Shown: piece by piece, positions 1 to 10,329 of the stretch
Position numbering within the stretch: the stretch's first letter is position 1
Layout of the letters: the number at the start of each line of letters is the position of its first letter
From: Pseudomonas putida S13.1.2
GTDB lineage: Bacteria > Pseudomonadota > Gammaproteobacteria > Pseudomonadales > Pseudomonadaceae
DNA: 64,000 nt
Assembly (NCBI RefSeq): GCF_000498395.2
Contig: NZ_CP010979.1
Location: forward strand, 2,914,001 to 2,978,000
Reading direction: 5' to 3'
Notes under the pieces: generated by a model
What the model was told of the DNA's origin: nothing
The model's input: the letters and a program-made list of their open reading frames with translations, nothing else
The model's database searches: none
Program-made: the position numbers and the translations under genes

Positions 1-1
1 C

Positions 2-1042
2 ATGAGCAAACGCGTGGCACTGGTACTGGGCTCGGGCGGAGCCCGGGGGTATGCACACATCGGTGTGATCGAGGAAATCGAGCGGCGCGGCTACGACATT
101 GCCTGCATTGCCGGCTGCTCCATGGGTGCAGTGGTTGGCGGCATCTATGCTGCCGGCAAGCTGAGCGACTATCGCAACTGGATCGAGAGCCTCGACTATC
201 TGGATGTACTGCGCCTGGTCGACGTCAGCTTTCGCCTCGGCGCCATTCGTGGCGACAAGGTGTTCGGGCAAATCCGCAAGATCGTCGGCGAGATCAACAT
301 CGAGCAATTGCGCATCCCCTATACAGCGGTTGCGACTGACCTCACCAACCAACAGGAAATCTGGTTCCAGGAAGGCTGCCTGCACCAGGCCATGCGCGCT
401 TCGGCGGCCATCCCCAGCTTGTTCACCCCCGTGATGCAGGGCAACCGTATGCTGGTCGACGGGGGTATCCTGAACCCGCTGCCGATTGTGCCTGTAGTGT
501 CCAGCCACTGCGACCTGATCATCGCGGTCAACCTCAACGCCACCAACCAGAAACAATACCAGTTGCCGGTGATCGAGCGCCCTGCGGCGTTCAAGATGCG
601 CTTTGACTCCTTGCTGAGCTCCTTAGGCTCTCGCTTGCCGTTCCGGCGCAAGCCGGCGGAAGAGCTGATGCGCATCGAACAGGAAATAGTCGCCGAAGGC
701 CTGGCACCGCCAAACCCGTGGCTGGCAGATACCGCCGACCCCGAAGGCCAGCAACCGGCAGCGGCCCCGGAGCGCGAGGGCGCGCCAAAGTCGGCGACCG
801 GCTCGTTCATCATCGACAACGTGGGGCCTGCTTCGCTGCTGGATTTGATCAACCAGAGCTTCGAGGTCATGCAGACTTCGCTGGCGCAATACAAGATCGC
901 CGGCTATCCACCGGATGTGCTGATCAACGTGCCCAAGCGGGTGTGCCGGTTCTTCGAATTCTACAAGGCGCCCGAGCTGATTGCGCTGGGACGGGAAATT
1001 GCGCGGGATACGCTGGATAACTATGAAGGGGTGAAACGCTAG
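2..1042 (+). CDS. Patatin-like phospholipase (RssA-type)
   Basis: A 346-residue patatin-family lipid acyl hydrolase. The glycine-rich oxyanion motif GSGGARG is at residues 10-16, the nucleophile elbow GCSMG at 38-42 (Ser40), and the dyad aspartate in DGG at 153-155, so the catalytic Ser-Asp dyad is complete. No signal peptide or membrane segment is visible, which suggests a cytoplasmic or peripheral enzyme. Residues about 215-260 are a low-complexity Ala/Pro/Glu insert. The ATG is at the second base of the window, so upstream context cannot be checked, but the N-terminus aligns with the usual start of the family. It converges on ppiD with a shared hairpin between them. The physiological lipid substrate is unknown. 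Confidence 0.9.
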   Translation: MSKRVALVLGSGGARGYAHIGVIEEIERRGYDIACIAGCSMGAVVGGIYAAGKLSDYRNWIESLDYLDVLRLVDVSFRLGAIRGDKVFGQIRKIVGEINIEQLRIPYTAVATDLTNQQEIWFQEGCLHQAMRASAAIPSLFTPVMQGNRMLVDGGILNPLPIVPVVSSHCDLIIAVNLNATNQKQYQLPVIERPAAFKMRFDSLLSSLGSRLPFRRKPAEELMRIEQEIVAEGLAPPNPWLADTADPEGQQPAAAPEREGAPKSATGSFIIDNVGPASLLDLINQSFEVMQTSLAQYKIAGYPPDVLINVPKRVCRFFEFYKAPELIALGREIARDTLDNYEGVKR

Positions 1043-1079
1043 CACAACGACCGCGTTTGCCTTGCAGTAAACAGAAACG

Positions 1080-1106
1080 AAACAGGCCGCACGAGGCGGC
1101 CTGTTT
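1080..1106. terminator. Bidirectional terminator between patatin gene and ppiD
   Basis: An 11-bp perfect stem (1080-1090 with 1096-1106, arms AAACAGGCCGC and its complement) with a 5-nt loop. Each side has an A/T edge that gives a short U-run in either direction. It sits between two convergent genes, so it can serve both. Confidence 0.75.
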
Positions 1107-1124
1107 GTTCATACAGCGAACAGC

Positions 1125-2996
1125 TTAGTAACGGGTGATATCCGCATTGGCTTCCAGCTGCTTGCGGTAGGCCGCGAAGTCCTGCTGGCCAGCACGCGAT
1201 GCGAGGTAGCGGCGGATCTGCTGCTTCTCTTCTTCGGTGGCGGTAGCGCCTTCGTTGACACCCTTGAGTTGCAGCACCACCAGGCTACCGTCACGCAGCA
1301 CTACGCTGCCATACACCGGCTTGTCCTTGGCTTGCGGCTTGCCCAGGCGGAACAGCGCCTGCAGTTCGGCCGGGTCAATACCGTCCTCGCCACGGGTGAC
1401 TGCTTCATAGGCCTTCCAGCCTTGCCCTTCGTGCACGCTAGCTGGTGCGATGGAGCCATCACGCAGGCCGGCGATAAGCTTGTCCGCCTTGGCCTTGAGC
1501 TCGGCAGTCGCCTTCTCTTTGGCCAGGTGTTCGCGGATGTTCTTGGCCACCGCTTCCAGCGGCAGTTGCTCCGGCTTGCGGTGCTCCTTGACGCGCAATA
1601 CCACGGTGGTCTCCGGGTCGAGCTCGATGGCGGTGCTGTTGGCAGCCTCCTCCAGTACTTCTTCGGAGAACGCAGCCTGCACCACCGAACGGTTGGCGGT
1701 AATGCCTTCACCACCCTCGCGCCCGAAGGCTGCGGAGGTCTGCACCTTGAGGTTCAGGTCCTGAGCCGGCTGGGCCAGGTCGGAAGCCTCGTAGGCAGCA
1801 TCCTGCAGCTGTTTGCTGGCATCCACGTACCGCTGCTCGACCAACGGGATTTTCAGGTCGCGGGTCAGCTTGTCCTTCAAGCTGGCGAAGCTCGGCACTT
1901 CCGGCGCCTGCACACCCAGCAGCTTGATCAGGTGGTAGCCAAACTCGGTGCGCACTGGCGCCGAAACCTGGCCGTCCTGCAGCTTGTACAGCGCATCCTC
2001 GAACGCCGGGTCGTAGACACCCGGGCCGGCAAAGCCGAGGTCACCACCACTGTTGGCCGAGCCCGGGTCTTGGGAGAACTCTTTGGCCAGCGCGGCAAAG
2101 TCTTCACCCTTGGCCAGGCGCTGCTCGATCTCTTCGGCACGGGCCTTGGCCTGGGCGTCGGTGACCTTGTCGTTGACCTCGACGAGGATGTGCGCGGCAT
2201 GGCGCTGCTCGGCGAGGTTGGCGATTTCCTTCTCGTACTGGGCCTTGAGGTCTTCGTCGGTCACTTTGACCTGGTCAAAGAACGCCGACTTCTTCAGCTC
2301 GATGTAGTCGATCACCACCTGGTCAGGCGACATGAACTCCTTGGCGTGCTGCTCGTAATGCGCCTTGACCTCTTCGTCGCTGACCTTGACCGCGGCCGGG
2401 TCGGCCTTGAAGGTCAGGGAGGCGAAGTCGCGGGTCTGCTTCTCCAGGCGAGCGAAGGCATCGACCTGCTGGTCGGTGACAAAGCTGCTGCCGGCCAGGC
2501 CGGTGCGCAACTGGCCGATGAGCATTTCCTCGGCGAGCATCTCGCGGAACTGCATGCGGCCGTAGCCCATCTGGCGGATGACCTGGTCGAAACGGTCCGC
2601 ACTGAACTTGCCGTCCACCTGGAACTCCGGCGTTTGCAGGATCACCTGATCCAGCGCGGCTTCGGAGAAGGCAAACTTGGCATCTTCGGCGCCTTGCAGC
2701 AGCAACTTGCGGCTGATCAGGCCCTTGAGCGCCTCTTCACGCAGCAATTTGTCTTCCAGTAGCGCCGGATCGAAATCCTTGCCCAACTGTTGCATCAACT
2801 GACGGCGCTGCATGTCGGCCGCCTGGCCCAGCTCGTTCTGGCTGATGGTCTGGCCGTTCACCTTGGCGGCGTCCTGGCTATGGGTGGCGGCCTGGAAAAT
2901 GGCTTCGAAACCGGTCAACGCCATCAAGACGACGATAAGCCCGATGATGGTCTTGGCAATCCAACCTTGTGAATTGTCCCTGATATTTTGCAGCAT
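1125..2996 (-). CDS. ppiD: Periplasmic folding chaperone / peptidyl-prolyl isomerase PpiD
   Basis: A membrane-anchored periplasmic folding factor acting on proteins leaving the Sec translocon. The chosen ATG at 2996 starts MLQNIRDNSQGW, the usual PpiD N-terminus, giving 623 residues; an upstream in-frame ATG at 3074 would add 26 residues that do not look native. One membrane anchor lies at about residues 12-32, then a SurA-N-like region, then a parvulin-type rotamase domain at about 263-360 with an AAHILVEV start and an FGYHLIKLLG end. It lies downstream of hupB, separated by a terminator hairpin, in the standard tig-clpPX-lon-hupB-ppiD order. Confidence 0.95.
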   Translation of the reverse strand: MLQNIRDNSQGWIAKTIIGLIVVLMALTGFEAIFQAATHSQDAAKVNGQTISQNELGQAADMQRRQLMQQLGKDFDPALLEDKLLREEALKGLISRKLLLQGAEDAKFAFSEAALDQVILQTPEFQVDGKFSADRFDQVIRQMGYGRMQFREMLAEEMLIGQLRTGLAGSSFVTDQQVDAFARLEKQTRDFASLTFKADPAAVKVSDEEVKAHYEQHAKEFMSPDQVVIDYIELKKSAFFDQVKVTDEDLKAQYEKEIANLAEQRHAAHILVEVNDKVTDAQAKARAEEIEQRLAKGEDFAALAKEFSQDPGSANSGGDLGFAGPGVYDPAFEDALYKLQDGQVSAPVRTEFGYHLIKLLGVQAPEVPSFASLKDKLTRDLKIPLVEQRYVDASKQLQDAAYEASDLAQPAQDLNLKVQTSAAFGREGGEGITANRSVVQAAFSEEVLEEAANSTAIELDPETTVVLRVKEHRKPEQLPLEAVAKNIREHLAKEKATAELKAKADKLIAGLRDGSIAPASVHEGQGWKAYEAVTRGEDGIDPAELQALFRLGKPQAKDKPVYGSVVLRDGSLVVLQLKGVNEGATATEEEKQQIRRYLASRAGQQDFAAYRKQLEANADITRY

Positions 2997-3057
2997 GCGT
3001 CCCCCAGAAACGGCTGTACCACTGCGTCGACAACCGCGGAGCGTGGGTAGAATCCTG

Positions 3058-3092
3058 ATAAAAGAAAGGCGCATCCGAGGATGCGCCTTTTC
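3058..3092 (-). terminator. hupB terminator
   Basis: Perfect 9-bp GC stem (3068-3076 with 3079-3087) with a 2-nt centre. On the minus strand it is followed by a T-rich run (3067 down to 3058). It lies in the hupB-ppiD gap and would end the abundant hupB transcript. The other side is also T-rich. Confidence 0.75.
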
Positions 3093-3177
3093 TTAGCAAA
3101 CGTGTCAGGCGGGAACGTTTGCGCCCCGCCTTCAGCGTGCTCGGACCCGGCGAGGCCGGGGCCGGCTGAAAGACGAC

Positions 3178-3450
3178 TTAGTTGACGGCGTCTTTCAGGC
3201 CTTTGCCAGCCTTGAAACCTGGAACCTTGGCGGCTTCAATCTTGATCGCCTTACCGGTTTGAGGGTTACGGCCAGTACGCTCGGCGCGGTCCTTGACCGA
3301 GAAGGTACCGAAGCCAACCAGAACGACGTCGTCGCCTGCTTTCAGGGCACCGGTTACGGAGTCGATCACAGCGTCCAGAGCCTTACCTGCGGTAGCTTTG
3401 GAAATGTCAGCCGATGTAGCGATAGCGTCAATCAGTTCCGACTTGTTCAC
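3178..3450 (-). CDS. hupB: DNA-binding protein HU-beta
   Basis: A 90-residue histone-like HU subunit that bends and compacts DNA. The sequence shows the family signature around [22 protein letters not shown], split here as GFGTF at about 47-51 and the DNA-binding arm RTGRNP following. The start is GTG at 3450, preceded by a GGGGA ribosome-binding site 7 nt upstream; no better ATG exists. Length and position after lon are typical of Pseudomonas. It has its own strong promoter (3549-3578) and a terminator behind it, consistent with a highly expressed monocistronic gene. Confidence 0.97.
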   Translation of the reverse strand: MNKSELIDAIATSADISKATAGKALDAVIDSVTGALKAGDDVVLVGFGTFSVKDRAERTGRNPQTGKAIKIEAAKVPGFKAGKGLKDAVN

Positions 3451-3548
3451 TCTAAGTCCCCTTATTTCTCTATTGAGTTTGTTTCTAAGTATGTAATGAA
3501 AAGCTTATGAAACGTGCGCTGGGTGGCCTGATGACAATAGCGTGCCGC

Positions 3549-3578
3549 TTTATAGCAAGGGCCCGAAAAAACTGTCAA
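3549..3578 (-). promoter_or_regulatory. Strong sigma-70 promoter of hupB
   Basis: On the minus strand a perfect -35 TTGACA (3578-3573) and a TATAAA -10 (3554-3549) are separated by 18 bp. They sit about 100 bp upstream of the hupB GTG and are oriented toward it. The long 5' untranslated leader is A/T-rich. Confidence 0.8.
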
Positions 3579-3602
3579 GGAAAGCCCCCCAGCCAAAAAC
3601 TA

Positions 3603-5999
3603 CTAATGCGTGCTGATTCTTTCCTTAGCATCGCCGTCGCGCTTTTCATCTTTCGCGACAATCTCAGGAGCCACATCTGGCAAGGGCTCCGGGGCGTATT
3701 GCAGCGCAATTTGCAGGACTTCGTCAATCCATTTGACCGGTTTGATCTGAAGATCCTGTTTGATATTTTCCGGAATCTCCTTCAGATCGCGAACATTCTC
3801 CTCTGGAATGATCACGGTCTTGATGCCGCCACGGTGTGCCGCCAGCAGTTTTTCCTTCAACCCGCCAATGGCCAGTACCTGGCCACGCAGGGTGATTTCG
3901 CCGGTCATGGCCACGTCGGCACGTACCGGAATCTGCGTCAGCGCCGACACCAGTGCAGTACACATGCCGACACCCGCGCTTGGGCCATCCTTCGGCGTGG
4001 CGCCTTCCGGCATGTGGATGTGCACGTCGCGCTTCTCGTGGAAGTCGGCGGCAATCCCCAGGCTACGGGCGCGGCTGCGCACCACGGTCTGTGCGGCGGT
4101 GATCGATTCGACCATCACATCGCCCAGCGAACCGGTCTTGATCAGCTGGCCCTTGCCGGGGATGACCACCGCTTCGATGGTGAGCAGTTCGCCACCCACC
4201 TGGGTCCAGGCGAGGCCTGTGACCTGACCGATCTGGTCCTGCTGCTCGGCCAGGCCGTAACGGAACTTGCGTACACCCAGCAGGTGCTCCAGCTGCTCGC
4301 TGGCCACCTTCACCTTGACCAGCTTCTGCCCGGTATGTTCCTTGACCACCTTGCGGCAGACCTTGGCAATTTGCCGCTCCAGGCCACGCACACCGGCTTC
4401 GCGGGTGTAGTAGCGGATGATGTCGCGGATCGCCGAAACGTCGACCTCCAGCTCGTCCTTCTTCAGGCCGTTGGCCTTGACCTGCTTGGGCACCAGGTAC
4501 TTGACCGCGATGTTGATCTTCTCGTCCTCGGTGTAGCCCGGCAGGCGGATGACTTCCATCCGGTCGAGCAGCGCCGGCGGGATATTCATCGAGTTCGAGG
4601 TGCACAGGAACATCACGTCCGAGAGGTCGTAGTCGACTTCCAGGTAGTGGTCGTTGAAGTTGTGGTTCTGCTCCGGGTCGAGTACTTCCAGCAGTGCCGA
4701 TGCCGGGTCGCCACGCATGTCGCTGCCCATCTTGTCGATTTCGTCGAGCAGGAACAGCGGGTTGCGCACCCCCACCTTGGTCATCTTCTGGATCAGACGG
4801 CCAGGCATGGAGCCGATATAGGTACGGCGGTGACCACGGATCTCGGCCTCGTCACGCACGCCCCCCAGGGCCATGCGCACGAATTTGCGGTTGGTGGCTG
4901 CAGCGATCGACTCGGCCAGCGAGGTCTTGCCCACGCCGGGCGGCCCAACCAGGCAGAGTACCGGGCCGCGGATTTTCTTGACGCGCTTCTGCACGGCAAG
5001 GTACTCGAGGATGCGTTCCTTGACCTCTTCCAGGCCATAGTGGTCGGCATCGAGAATTTCCTCGGCCTTTGTCAGGTCCAGGCGCACCTTGCTCTGGGCT
5101 TTCCAAGGCACCTGCACGAGCCAGTCGAGGTACGACCGCACCACGGTGGCCTCGGCCGACATCGGCGACATCTGCTTGAGCTTGTTCAGCTCTGCCTGAG
5201 CCTTGGTCAGGGCATCCTTGGGCAAGCCAGCGGCTTCGATGCGCTTTTTCAGCTCTTCGACTTCGTTGTGGCCTTCGTCGCCATCGCCGAGCTCTTTCTG
5301 AATGGCCTTCATCTGCTCATTCAGGTAGTACTCGCGCTGGCTGCGCTCCATCTGCTTCTTGACCCGGCCGCGAATGCGCTTTTCAACCTGCAGCAGGTCG
5401 ATTTCAGCATCCAGCAGCGCCAGTACGTGCTCGACACGCGTGGTCAAGTCGACAATTTCGAGAATTTCCTGCTTCTGCTCGATCTTCAGGGCCATGTGGG
5501 CGGCCATGGTGTCGACCAGACGACCTGGCTCTTCGATGCTGTTCAGCGAAGACAGCACTTCGGCAGGGACCTTCTTGCCCAGCTGCACATACTGCTCGAA
5601 TTGCGACAGCAACGTGCGCACGAACACTTCCGACTCGCGCTCTGCGGCGTCGGTTTCGTCGATCAGGGAGACTTCGGCACGGATGTGCCCTTCTACGTCG
5701 GTGAAACGTTCTACGGCGCCGCGCTGCTCGCCCTCGACCAGCACCTTGACGGTGCCATCAGGCAGTTTCAGCAGTTGCAGCACGGTGGCAACGGTGCCGA
5801 CACGGTACAGGGCGTCCTCGCCCGGGTCGTCGTCGGCCGGGTTTTTCTGGGCAAGCAGCAGGATCTGCTTTTCGCCCGTCATCGCTGCCTCGAGGGCTTC
5901 GATGGACTTTTCGCGCCCCACGAACAGCGGGATAACCATGTGCGGGTAAACAACGACATCGCGCAATGGCAAAAGAGGCAAGTCGAGGGTGGTCTTCAT
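3603..5999 (-). CDS. lon: ATP-dependent protease Lon (LonA)
   Basis: A 798-residue cytoplasmic AAA+ serine protease that degrades misfolded and regulatory proteins. An N-terminal substrate-binding domain is followed by an AAA+ module with Walker [10 protein letters not shown] at about 352-360. The C-terminal protease domain has catalytic Ser674 (in GPSAG) and Lys717 (in GGLKEK), 43 residues apart as in E. coli Lon. The Glu/Asp/Lys-rich C-terminal tail is normal for pseudomonads. It follows clpX on the same strand, with a hairpin and a heat-shock-like promoter between, so it can be expressed independently. Confidence 0.98.
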   Translation of the reverse strand: MKTTLDLPLLPLRDVVVYPHMVIPLFVGREKSIEALEAAMTGEKQILLLAQKNPADDDPGEDALYRVGTVATVLQLLKLPDGTVKVLVEGEQRGAVERFTDVEGHIRAEVSLIDETDAAERESEVFVRTLLSQFEQYVQLGKKVPAEVLSSLNSIEEPGRLVDTMAAHMALKIEQKQEILEIVDLTTRVEHVLALLDAEIDLLQVEKRIRGRVKKQMERSQREYYLNEQMKAIQKELGDGDEGHNEVEELKKRIEAAGLPKDALTKAQAELNKLKQMSPMSAEATVVRSYLDWLVQVPWKAQSKVRLDLTKAEEILDADHYGLEEVKERILEYLAVQKRVKKIRGPVLCLVGPPGVGKTSLAESIAAATNRKFVRMALGGVRDEAEIRGHRRTYIGSMPGRLIQKMTKVGVRNPLFLLDEIDKMGSDMRGDPASALLEVLDPEQNHNFNDHYLEVDYDLSDVMFLCTSNSMNIPPALLDRMEVIRLPGYTEDEKINIAVKYLVPKQVKANGLKKDELEVDVSAIRDIIRYYTREAGVRGLERQIAKVCRKVVKEHTGQKLVKVKVASEQLEHLLGVRKFRYGLAEQQDQIGQVTGLAWTQVGGELLTIEAVVIPGKGQLIKTGSLGDVMVESITAAQTVVRSRARSLGIAADFHEKRDVHIHMPEGATPKDGPSAGVGMCTALVSALTQIPVRADVAMTGEITLRGQVLAIGGLKEKLLAAHRGGIKTVIIPEENVRDLKEIPENIKQDLQIKPVKWIDEVLQIALQYAPEPLPDVAPEIVAKDEKRDGDAKERISTH

Positions 6000-6058
6000 G
6001 ATTTCGCCTCTACAGCGGCCTTATGGCCGGAAACCGGTGGAAATGATGCTTGGACCTA

Positions 6059-6087
6059 ATGTGGGGGCACGCCTGGGAAATTACAAG
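6059..6087 (-). promoter_or_regulatory. Heat-shock (sigma-32) type promoter of lon
   Basis: On the minus strand CTTGTAA (6087-6081) and CCCCCACAT (6067-6059) are separated by 13-14 bp, close to the sigma-32 pattern CTTGAAA-N13/14-CCCCAT. The implied start is about 50 nt upstream of the lon ATG. Sigma-32 control of lon is well established in other gammaproteobacteria; here it is inferred from the motif. Confidence 0.6.
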
Positions 6088-6100
6088 CGCTAGCGCAGTA

Positions 6101-6130
6101 AAAGCAGAAAGGGGCCCGTAGGCCCCCTTC
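6101..6130 (-). terminator. clpX terminator hairpin
   Basis: A GGGGCC/GGCCCC stem centred at about 6118, followed on the minus strand by TTTCTGCTTTTAC. It lies just after the clpX stop and before the lon promoter. Confidence 0.6.
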
Positions 6131-6162
6131 TTGCTTGCAACCACTACCAGCCATTGCCTGAA

Positions 6163-7446
6163 TCAGGCGTCTGGCGCGGCCTTGGCTTGTGGCTCGCTGT
6201 TCTCGTAGATCATCAGCGGTTGCGAGGTGCCTTCGATGACGCTCTCGTCGATCACCACCTTGCTGACATCCTTCTTCGAAGGGATCTCGTACATGGTGTC
6301 GAGCAGCACGCCTTCGAGGATCGAACGCAGGCCACGGGCGCCAGTCTTGCGCTCCAGGGCCTTGCGTGCAACGGCCTTGAGCGCATCGCTGCGGAACTCG
6401 AGGTCGACGCTTTCCATCTCGAACAGCTTGGCATACTGCTTGGTCAGGGCGTTCTTCGGCTCGGTGAGAATCTGCATCAACGCAGCCTCGTCCAGCTCGT
6501 CGAGGGTAGCCAGCACCGGCAGACGGCCGACGAACTCCGGAATCAGGCCAAACTTGACCAGATCGTCCGGTTCGACCTCACGCAGGGACTCGCCAACCTT
6601 CTTGCCCTCTTCCTTGCTGCGCACTTCTGCGCCAAAACCGATGCCACCCTTGGTGGAACGGCCCTGGATGACCTTTTCCAGGCCCGAGAACGCGCCACCG
6701 CAAATGAACAGGATGTTGCGGGTATCGACCTGCAGGAATTCCTGCTGCGGGTGTTTACGCCCACCTTGCGGCGGCACCGAGGCCACAGTGCCCTCGATCA
6801 GTTTCAGCAATGCCTGCTGCACGCCCTCGCCCGAGACGTCACGGGTGATGGACGGGTTGTCCGACTTGCGCGAAATCTTGTCGATCTCGTCGATGTAGAC
6901 AATGCCCATCTGGGCCTTTTCCACGTCGTAGTCGCACTTCTGCAACAGCTTCTGAATGATGTTCTCGACGTCCTCACCCACATAACCGGCCTCGGTCAGG
7001 GTGGTGGCGTCAGCAATGGTGAACGGTACGTTCAACAGGCGTGCCAGGGTTTCGGCGAGCAGGGTCTTGCCCGAGCCGGTCGGCCCGATGAGCAGGATGT
7101 TGCTCTTGCCCAGTTCGACTTCGTCGCCCTTCTTGTCACGCTGGTTCAGGCGCTTGTAGTGGTTGTACACCGCTACGGCGAGCACCTTCTTCGCGCGTTC
7201 CTGACCAATTACATACTGGTCAAGAATGCCGCTGATTTCTTTCGGCGAAGGCAATTTGTGCGCGCTGCTCTCGGCCTGGGCTTCCTGCACCTCCTCACGG
7301 ATGATGTCATTGCACAGGTCGACGCACTCGTCGCAGATAAATACCGAGGGCCCGGCAATCAATTTGCGCACTTCGTGCTGGCTTTTGCCGCAGAAGGAGC
7401 AATAGAGCAATTTGCCGCTGTCCTCGCCGTTACGGGTGTCAGTCAT
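6163..7446 (-). CDS. clpX: ClpX, ATPase subunit of ClpXP
   Basis: The AAA+ unfoldase that feeds substrates to ClpP. The ATG at 7446 ([12 protein letters not shown]) gives 427 residues, the usual length; an in-frame ATG at 7491 would add 15 residues that do not belong to the family. An N-terminal four-cysteine zinc finger (CSFC...CDEC) at about 15-40 recognises adaptors, and Walker A GPTGSGKT lies at about 116-123, followed by the AAA+ sensor regions. It lies downstream of clpP with a 108-bp gap that contains a strong hairpin. Confidence 0.98.
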   Translation of the reverse strand: MTDTRNGEDSGKLLYCSFCGKSQHEVRKLIAGPSVFICDECVDLCNDIIREEVQEAQAESSAHKLPSPKEISGILDQYVIGQERAKKVLAVAVYNHYKRLNQRDKKGDEVELGKSNILLIGPTGSGKTLLAETLARLLNVPFTIADATTLTEAGYVGEDVENIIQKLLQKCDYDVEKAQMGIVYIDEIDKISRKSDNPSITRDVSGEGVQQALLKLIEGTVASVPPQGGRKHPQQEFLQVDTRNILFICGGAFSGLEKVIQGRSTKGGIGFGAEVRSKEEGKKVGESLREVEPDDLVKFGLIPEFVGRLPVLATLDELDEAALMQILTEPKNALTKQYAKLFEMESVDLEFRSDALKAVARKALERKTGARGLRSILEGVLLDTMYEIPSKKDVSKVVIDESVIEGTSQPLMIYENSEPQAKAAPDA

Positions 7447-7511
7447 TCGATCGATCCAATCCGGTAGGCTTGCAACACAAGATGAAGGCAATTGCGGGCT
7501 TTTTCAAGTCC

Positions 7512-7540
7512 GCAGGTAGGCGGTTTGCGCGCCTACCTGC
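7512..7540 (-). other. Intergenic hairpin between clpP and clpX
   Basis: A perfect 10-bp inverted repeat (7512-7521 with 7531-7540, GCAGGTAGGC arms) with a 9-nt loop. No adjacent U-run is seen, so it looks more like an mRNA-stabilising, processing or partial-attenuation element than a simple terminator. It could set the relative amounts of clpP and clpX. Confidence 0.5.
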
Positions 7541-7554
7541 TCTGGCACCCCGGT

Positions 7555-8196
7555 TCAGGAGGCCAGTTGCCGCTTGTCGTAGACCGAGTCGATCAGGCCG
7601 TACTCGGCCGCGCGCGAGGCGCTCATGAAGTTGTCACGCTCAGTATCACGCTGAATGGTCTCGAGGTCCTGGCCAGTGTGGTAGGCCAGCAGCTCGTTGA
7701 GACGCGCCTTGATGCTGAGGATTTCCTGGGCGTGGATCTGAATGTCGGTCGCCTGGCCCTGGAAACCGCCCAGCGGCTGGTGAATCATCACCCGCGAGTT
7801 AGGCAGGCAGTGACGCTTGCCCTTGGCACCGGCGGTCAACAGGAAGGCACCCATGCTGCAGGCCTGGCCGATGCAGATGGTCGAGACATCCGGCTTGATG
7901 AACTGCATGGTGTCGTAGATCGACATGCCAGCAGTCACCGAGCCGCCTGGGGAGTTGATGTAAAGATGGATATCCTTGTCCGGGTTTTCCGCCTCCAGGA
8001 ACAGCATCTGCGCCACTACCAGGTTGGCCATGTAGTCTTCTACAGGACCTACCAGGAAGATCACTCGCTCCTTCAACAGGCGCGAGTAGATGTCGTAGGC
8101 GCGTTCGCCACGGGCGGACTGCTCGATAACCATCGGGACCAGGCCGCCTGCGGCCTGGATGTCAGAGCTCTGCTGAATATAAGAATTGCGGGACAT
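7555..8196 (-). CDS. clpP: ClpP, proteolytic subunit of ClpXP/ClpAP
   Basis: A 213-residue serine peptidase that forms the degradative barrel used by ClpX. The triad is visible: Ser114 in QACSMG, His139 in MIHQPLGG, and Asp188 in ERDNF. The short N-terminal propeptide region is typical. It is placed between tig and clpX, and the three are normally expressed together in gammaproteobacteria. Confidence 0.98.
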   Translation of the reverse strand: MSRNSYIQQSSDIQAAGGLVPMVIEQSARGERAYDIYSRLLKERVIFLVGPVEDYMANLVVAQMLFLEAENPDKDIHLYINSPGGSVTAGMSIYDTMQFIKPDVSTICIGQACSMGAFLLTAGAKGKRHCLPNSRVMIHQPLGGFQGQATDIQIHAQEILSIKARLNELLAYHTGQDLETIQRDTERDNFMSASRAAEYGLIDSVYDKRQLAS

Positions 8197-8235
8197 GTCC
8201 TGCGCTCACTCCCAAATAGTCATGGCTTGAATACG

Positions 8236-8263
8236 CACAAGCCAGCTCGAAGGCTGGCTTGTG
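8236..8263 (-). other. Intergenic hairpin between tig and clpP
   Basis: A perfect 11-bp inverted repeat (8236-8246 with 8253-8263) with a 6-nt loop in the 86-bp gap. No U-run follows on the minus strand, so read-through from tig into clpP remains likely. Confidence 0.45.
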
Positions 8264-8287
8264 GGGGTTTCCTACGAGAGAAGCCCG

Positions 8288-9601
8288 TTACTCAGCAGCG
8301 GCAGGCGCCTCAACTGGTTTAACGGCTTCTTCGTACGAGACCGACTTGTCGGTCACAGTCGCTTTCTGCAGGACAGTATCTACAACTTGCTCTTCCAGCA
8401 CAACCGAACGGACTTCGTTCATTTGCTGGTCGTTCTTGTAGTACCAGGCGATGACCTGCTCAGGCTCCTGGTAAGCCGAAGCCATTTCTTCGATCATCTC
8501 GCGAACCTTGGCGTCATCCGGCTTCAGTTCGAACTGCTTGACCACTTCGGCCACGATCAGGCCCAGCACTACGCGGCGCTTGGCTTGCTCTTCGAACAGC
8601 TCGACCGGCAGCTGCTCAGGCTTGATGTTGCCACCGAACTGCTGAACGGCCTGCACGCGCAGACGGTTGACTTCGTTTTCCAGCAAAGCCTTTGGCACTT
8701 CGATCGGGTTGGCGGCCAGCAGACCGTCCATGACCTGGTTTTTCACTTTGGTCTTGATCGCCTGGCGCAGTTCACGCTCCATGTTCTTGCGAACTTCGGT
8801 GCGGAAGCCTTCCAGGGTCGACTCCTTGATACCGAACTGGGCGAAGAACTCTTCGTTCAGTTCTGGCAGCACAGGGGCGGCAACGCTGTTGACGGTGATG
8901 GTGAACTCGGCAGCCTTGCCAGCCAGGTCCAGGTTCTGATAGTCCTCTGGGAAGGTCACGTTGACAACGCGCTCTTCGCCAGCCTTGGCGCCAACCAGGC
9001 CTTCTTCGAAGCCCGGGATCATGCGGCCGGAGCCCAGCACCAGCGGGGTGCCCTTGGCCGAACCACCGGCGAACACTTCACCGTCGACCTTGCCGACGAA
9101 GTCGATGTTGACCTGGTCATCGTTCTGCGCGGCGCGCTCGACAGCCTCGAAACGGGTGTTCTGCTTGCGCAGCACTTCCAGCATTTTGTCCAGGTCGGCG
9201 TCAGCCACTTCGGCGCTCAGGCGCTCGACGTTGATCGACTCGAGGCCGGCAACGGTGAACTCCGGGAACACTTCGAAGATGGCAACGAACTCCAGGTCCT
9301 TGCCCTTTTCGAAGGACTTCGGCTCTACAGCAGGGGCGCCAGCCGGGTTCAGCTTCTGCTCGACGATGGCTTCGTAGAAGGAAGCCTGGACCAGGTCACC
9401 GAAAGCCTCTTGACGGGCGTCAGCTTCGAAACGCTGACGGATCACGTTCATCGGCACTTTACCAGGACGGAAGCCCGCAATCTTGGCGCGCTTGGCAGTC
9501 TGCTGCAGACGCTTGTTGACTTCGTTCTCGACGCGCTCGGCCGGAACGGCGATGGTCATGCGGCGCTCGAGAGCGGAAGTGTTTTCAACAGAAACTTGCA
9601 T
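8288..9601 (-). CDS. tig: Trigger factor, ribosome-bound chaperone and PPIase
   Basis: A 437-residue chaperone that binds the ribosome near the exit tunnel. The ATG at 9601 ([15 protein letters not shown]) matches the family start; an upstream ATG at 9619 would add six residues. The ribosome-binding signature GFRPGKVP is at about 43-50, followed by an FKBP-like domain (about 155-245) and a helical C-terminal chaperone domain. It heads the protein quality-control block. Confidence 0.97.
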   Translation of the reverse strand: MQVSVENTSALERRMTIAVPAERVENEVNKRLQQTAKRAKIAGFRPGKVPMNVIRQRFEADARQEAFGDLVQASFYEAIVEQKLNPAGAPAVEPKSFEKGKDLEFVAIFEVFPEFTVAGLESINVERLSAEVADADLDKMLEVLRKQNTRFEAVERAAQNDDQVNIDFVGKVDGEVFAGGSAKGTPLVLGSGRMIPGFEEGLVGAKAGEERVVNVTFPEDYQNLDLAGKAAEFTITVNSVAAPVLPELNEEFFAQFGIKESTLEGFRTEVRKNMERELRQAIKTKVKNQVMDGLLAANPIEVPKALLENEVNRLRVQAVQQFGGNIKPEQLPVELFEEQAKRRVVLGLIVAEVVKQFELKPDDAKVREMIEEMASAYQEPEQVIAWYYKNDQQMNEVRSVVLEEQVVDTVLQKATVTDKSVSYEEAVKPVEAPAAAE

Positions 9602-9849
9602 GGATATTCCTCGTTGCACAGACGTTAGCCGGCGTTAGCCCGACTCCAGAATCAAGGGCAAGCATTCTAGTGAGTCGCGCAGCAGAAGTCACCCCACTCG
9701 GGACGACGGGAAACCACGCCGGTCGATTAACTTTCAAGGCCCGTACGGCATACCGCCAGGCCTGCTTCCAATAGGGGCTGCACGACGCCGGTAGCGCCCT
9801 GCAGCCGAAATACCTTGTCAAACAACTGCCAGTGGCGAATTCGCTTCCT

Positions 9850-10149
9850 TTATTCAGGTTCGATTTCGTTGAACTGGCAATATTCTTCCCACTCCATCCC
9901 CAGCGCCTCGGCCACCTCGCGGTGCGTCTCCAGGCGCATGGCCTGCAGCTGCTCCGGGCTCTCGGCAATCAATTGCAGCGCCAGTTCCCAGGGCTGTATG
10001 CCCTGCTCCTCGGCCGCATCCTCGAACGCCCACTCGATCTGTTGCGCCTGCTCGCGCGCATCCAGCTCGCGGATCTCTTCGAGCAACTGCGGGTTGGCCT
10101 CGGCAAAGCGCTGTAGCGCCAGGGCCTGACGGGATTCTTTTGCGATCAT
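9850..10149 (-). CDS. Small acidic conserved protein (DUF6388-like)
   Basis: A 99-residue, strongly acidic, largely helical protein with no signal peptide or membrane segment. A good AGAGGAA ribosome-binding site precedes the ATG. It resembles small Pseudomonas proteins grouped as DUF6388, an assignment made from memory of the family and therefore tentative. It stands alone upstream of tig on the same strand, with a 248-bp gap that probably holds the tig promoter. Function is unknown. Confidence 0.65.
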   Translation of the reverse strand: MIAKESRQALALQRFAEANPQLLEEIRELDAREQAQQIEWAFEDAAEEQGIQPWELALQLIAESPEQLQAMRLETHREVAEALGMEWEEYCQFNEIEPE

Positions 10150-10329
10150 TGGGCTGTTCCTCTGCCGGCCAAACAGGCCGGCGTTTCAACCGGCTGAAAT
10201 CTAACAGCTTTTATTGGGATGCCACTAGAGGATTGCAAGGGGGCGGCACGCATTGATTTTTCATCCGTCCACCAGTCCTACACCACCCCAGGAAAGGCCC
10301 TATGGCACGAGCGAGCAGCCCAGGCTTGA

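Noticed and set aside
1269..2762. Long open frame on the plus strand opposite ppiD (497 codons)
   Set aside because: Antisense shadow of a GC-rich gene; composition rich in Leu/Gly/Gln/Val with no domain and no ribosome-binding site.
3507..6059. 850-codon plus-strand open frame opposite lon
   Set aside because: Mirror of the lon codon pattern; no recognisable protein features, while lon is unambiguous.
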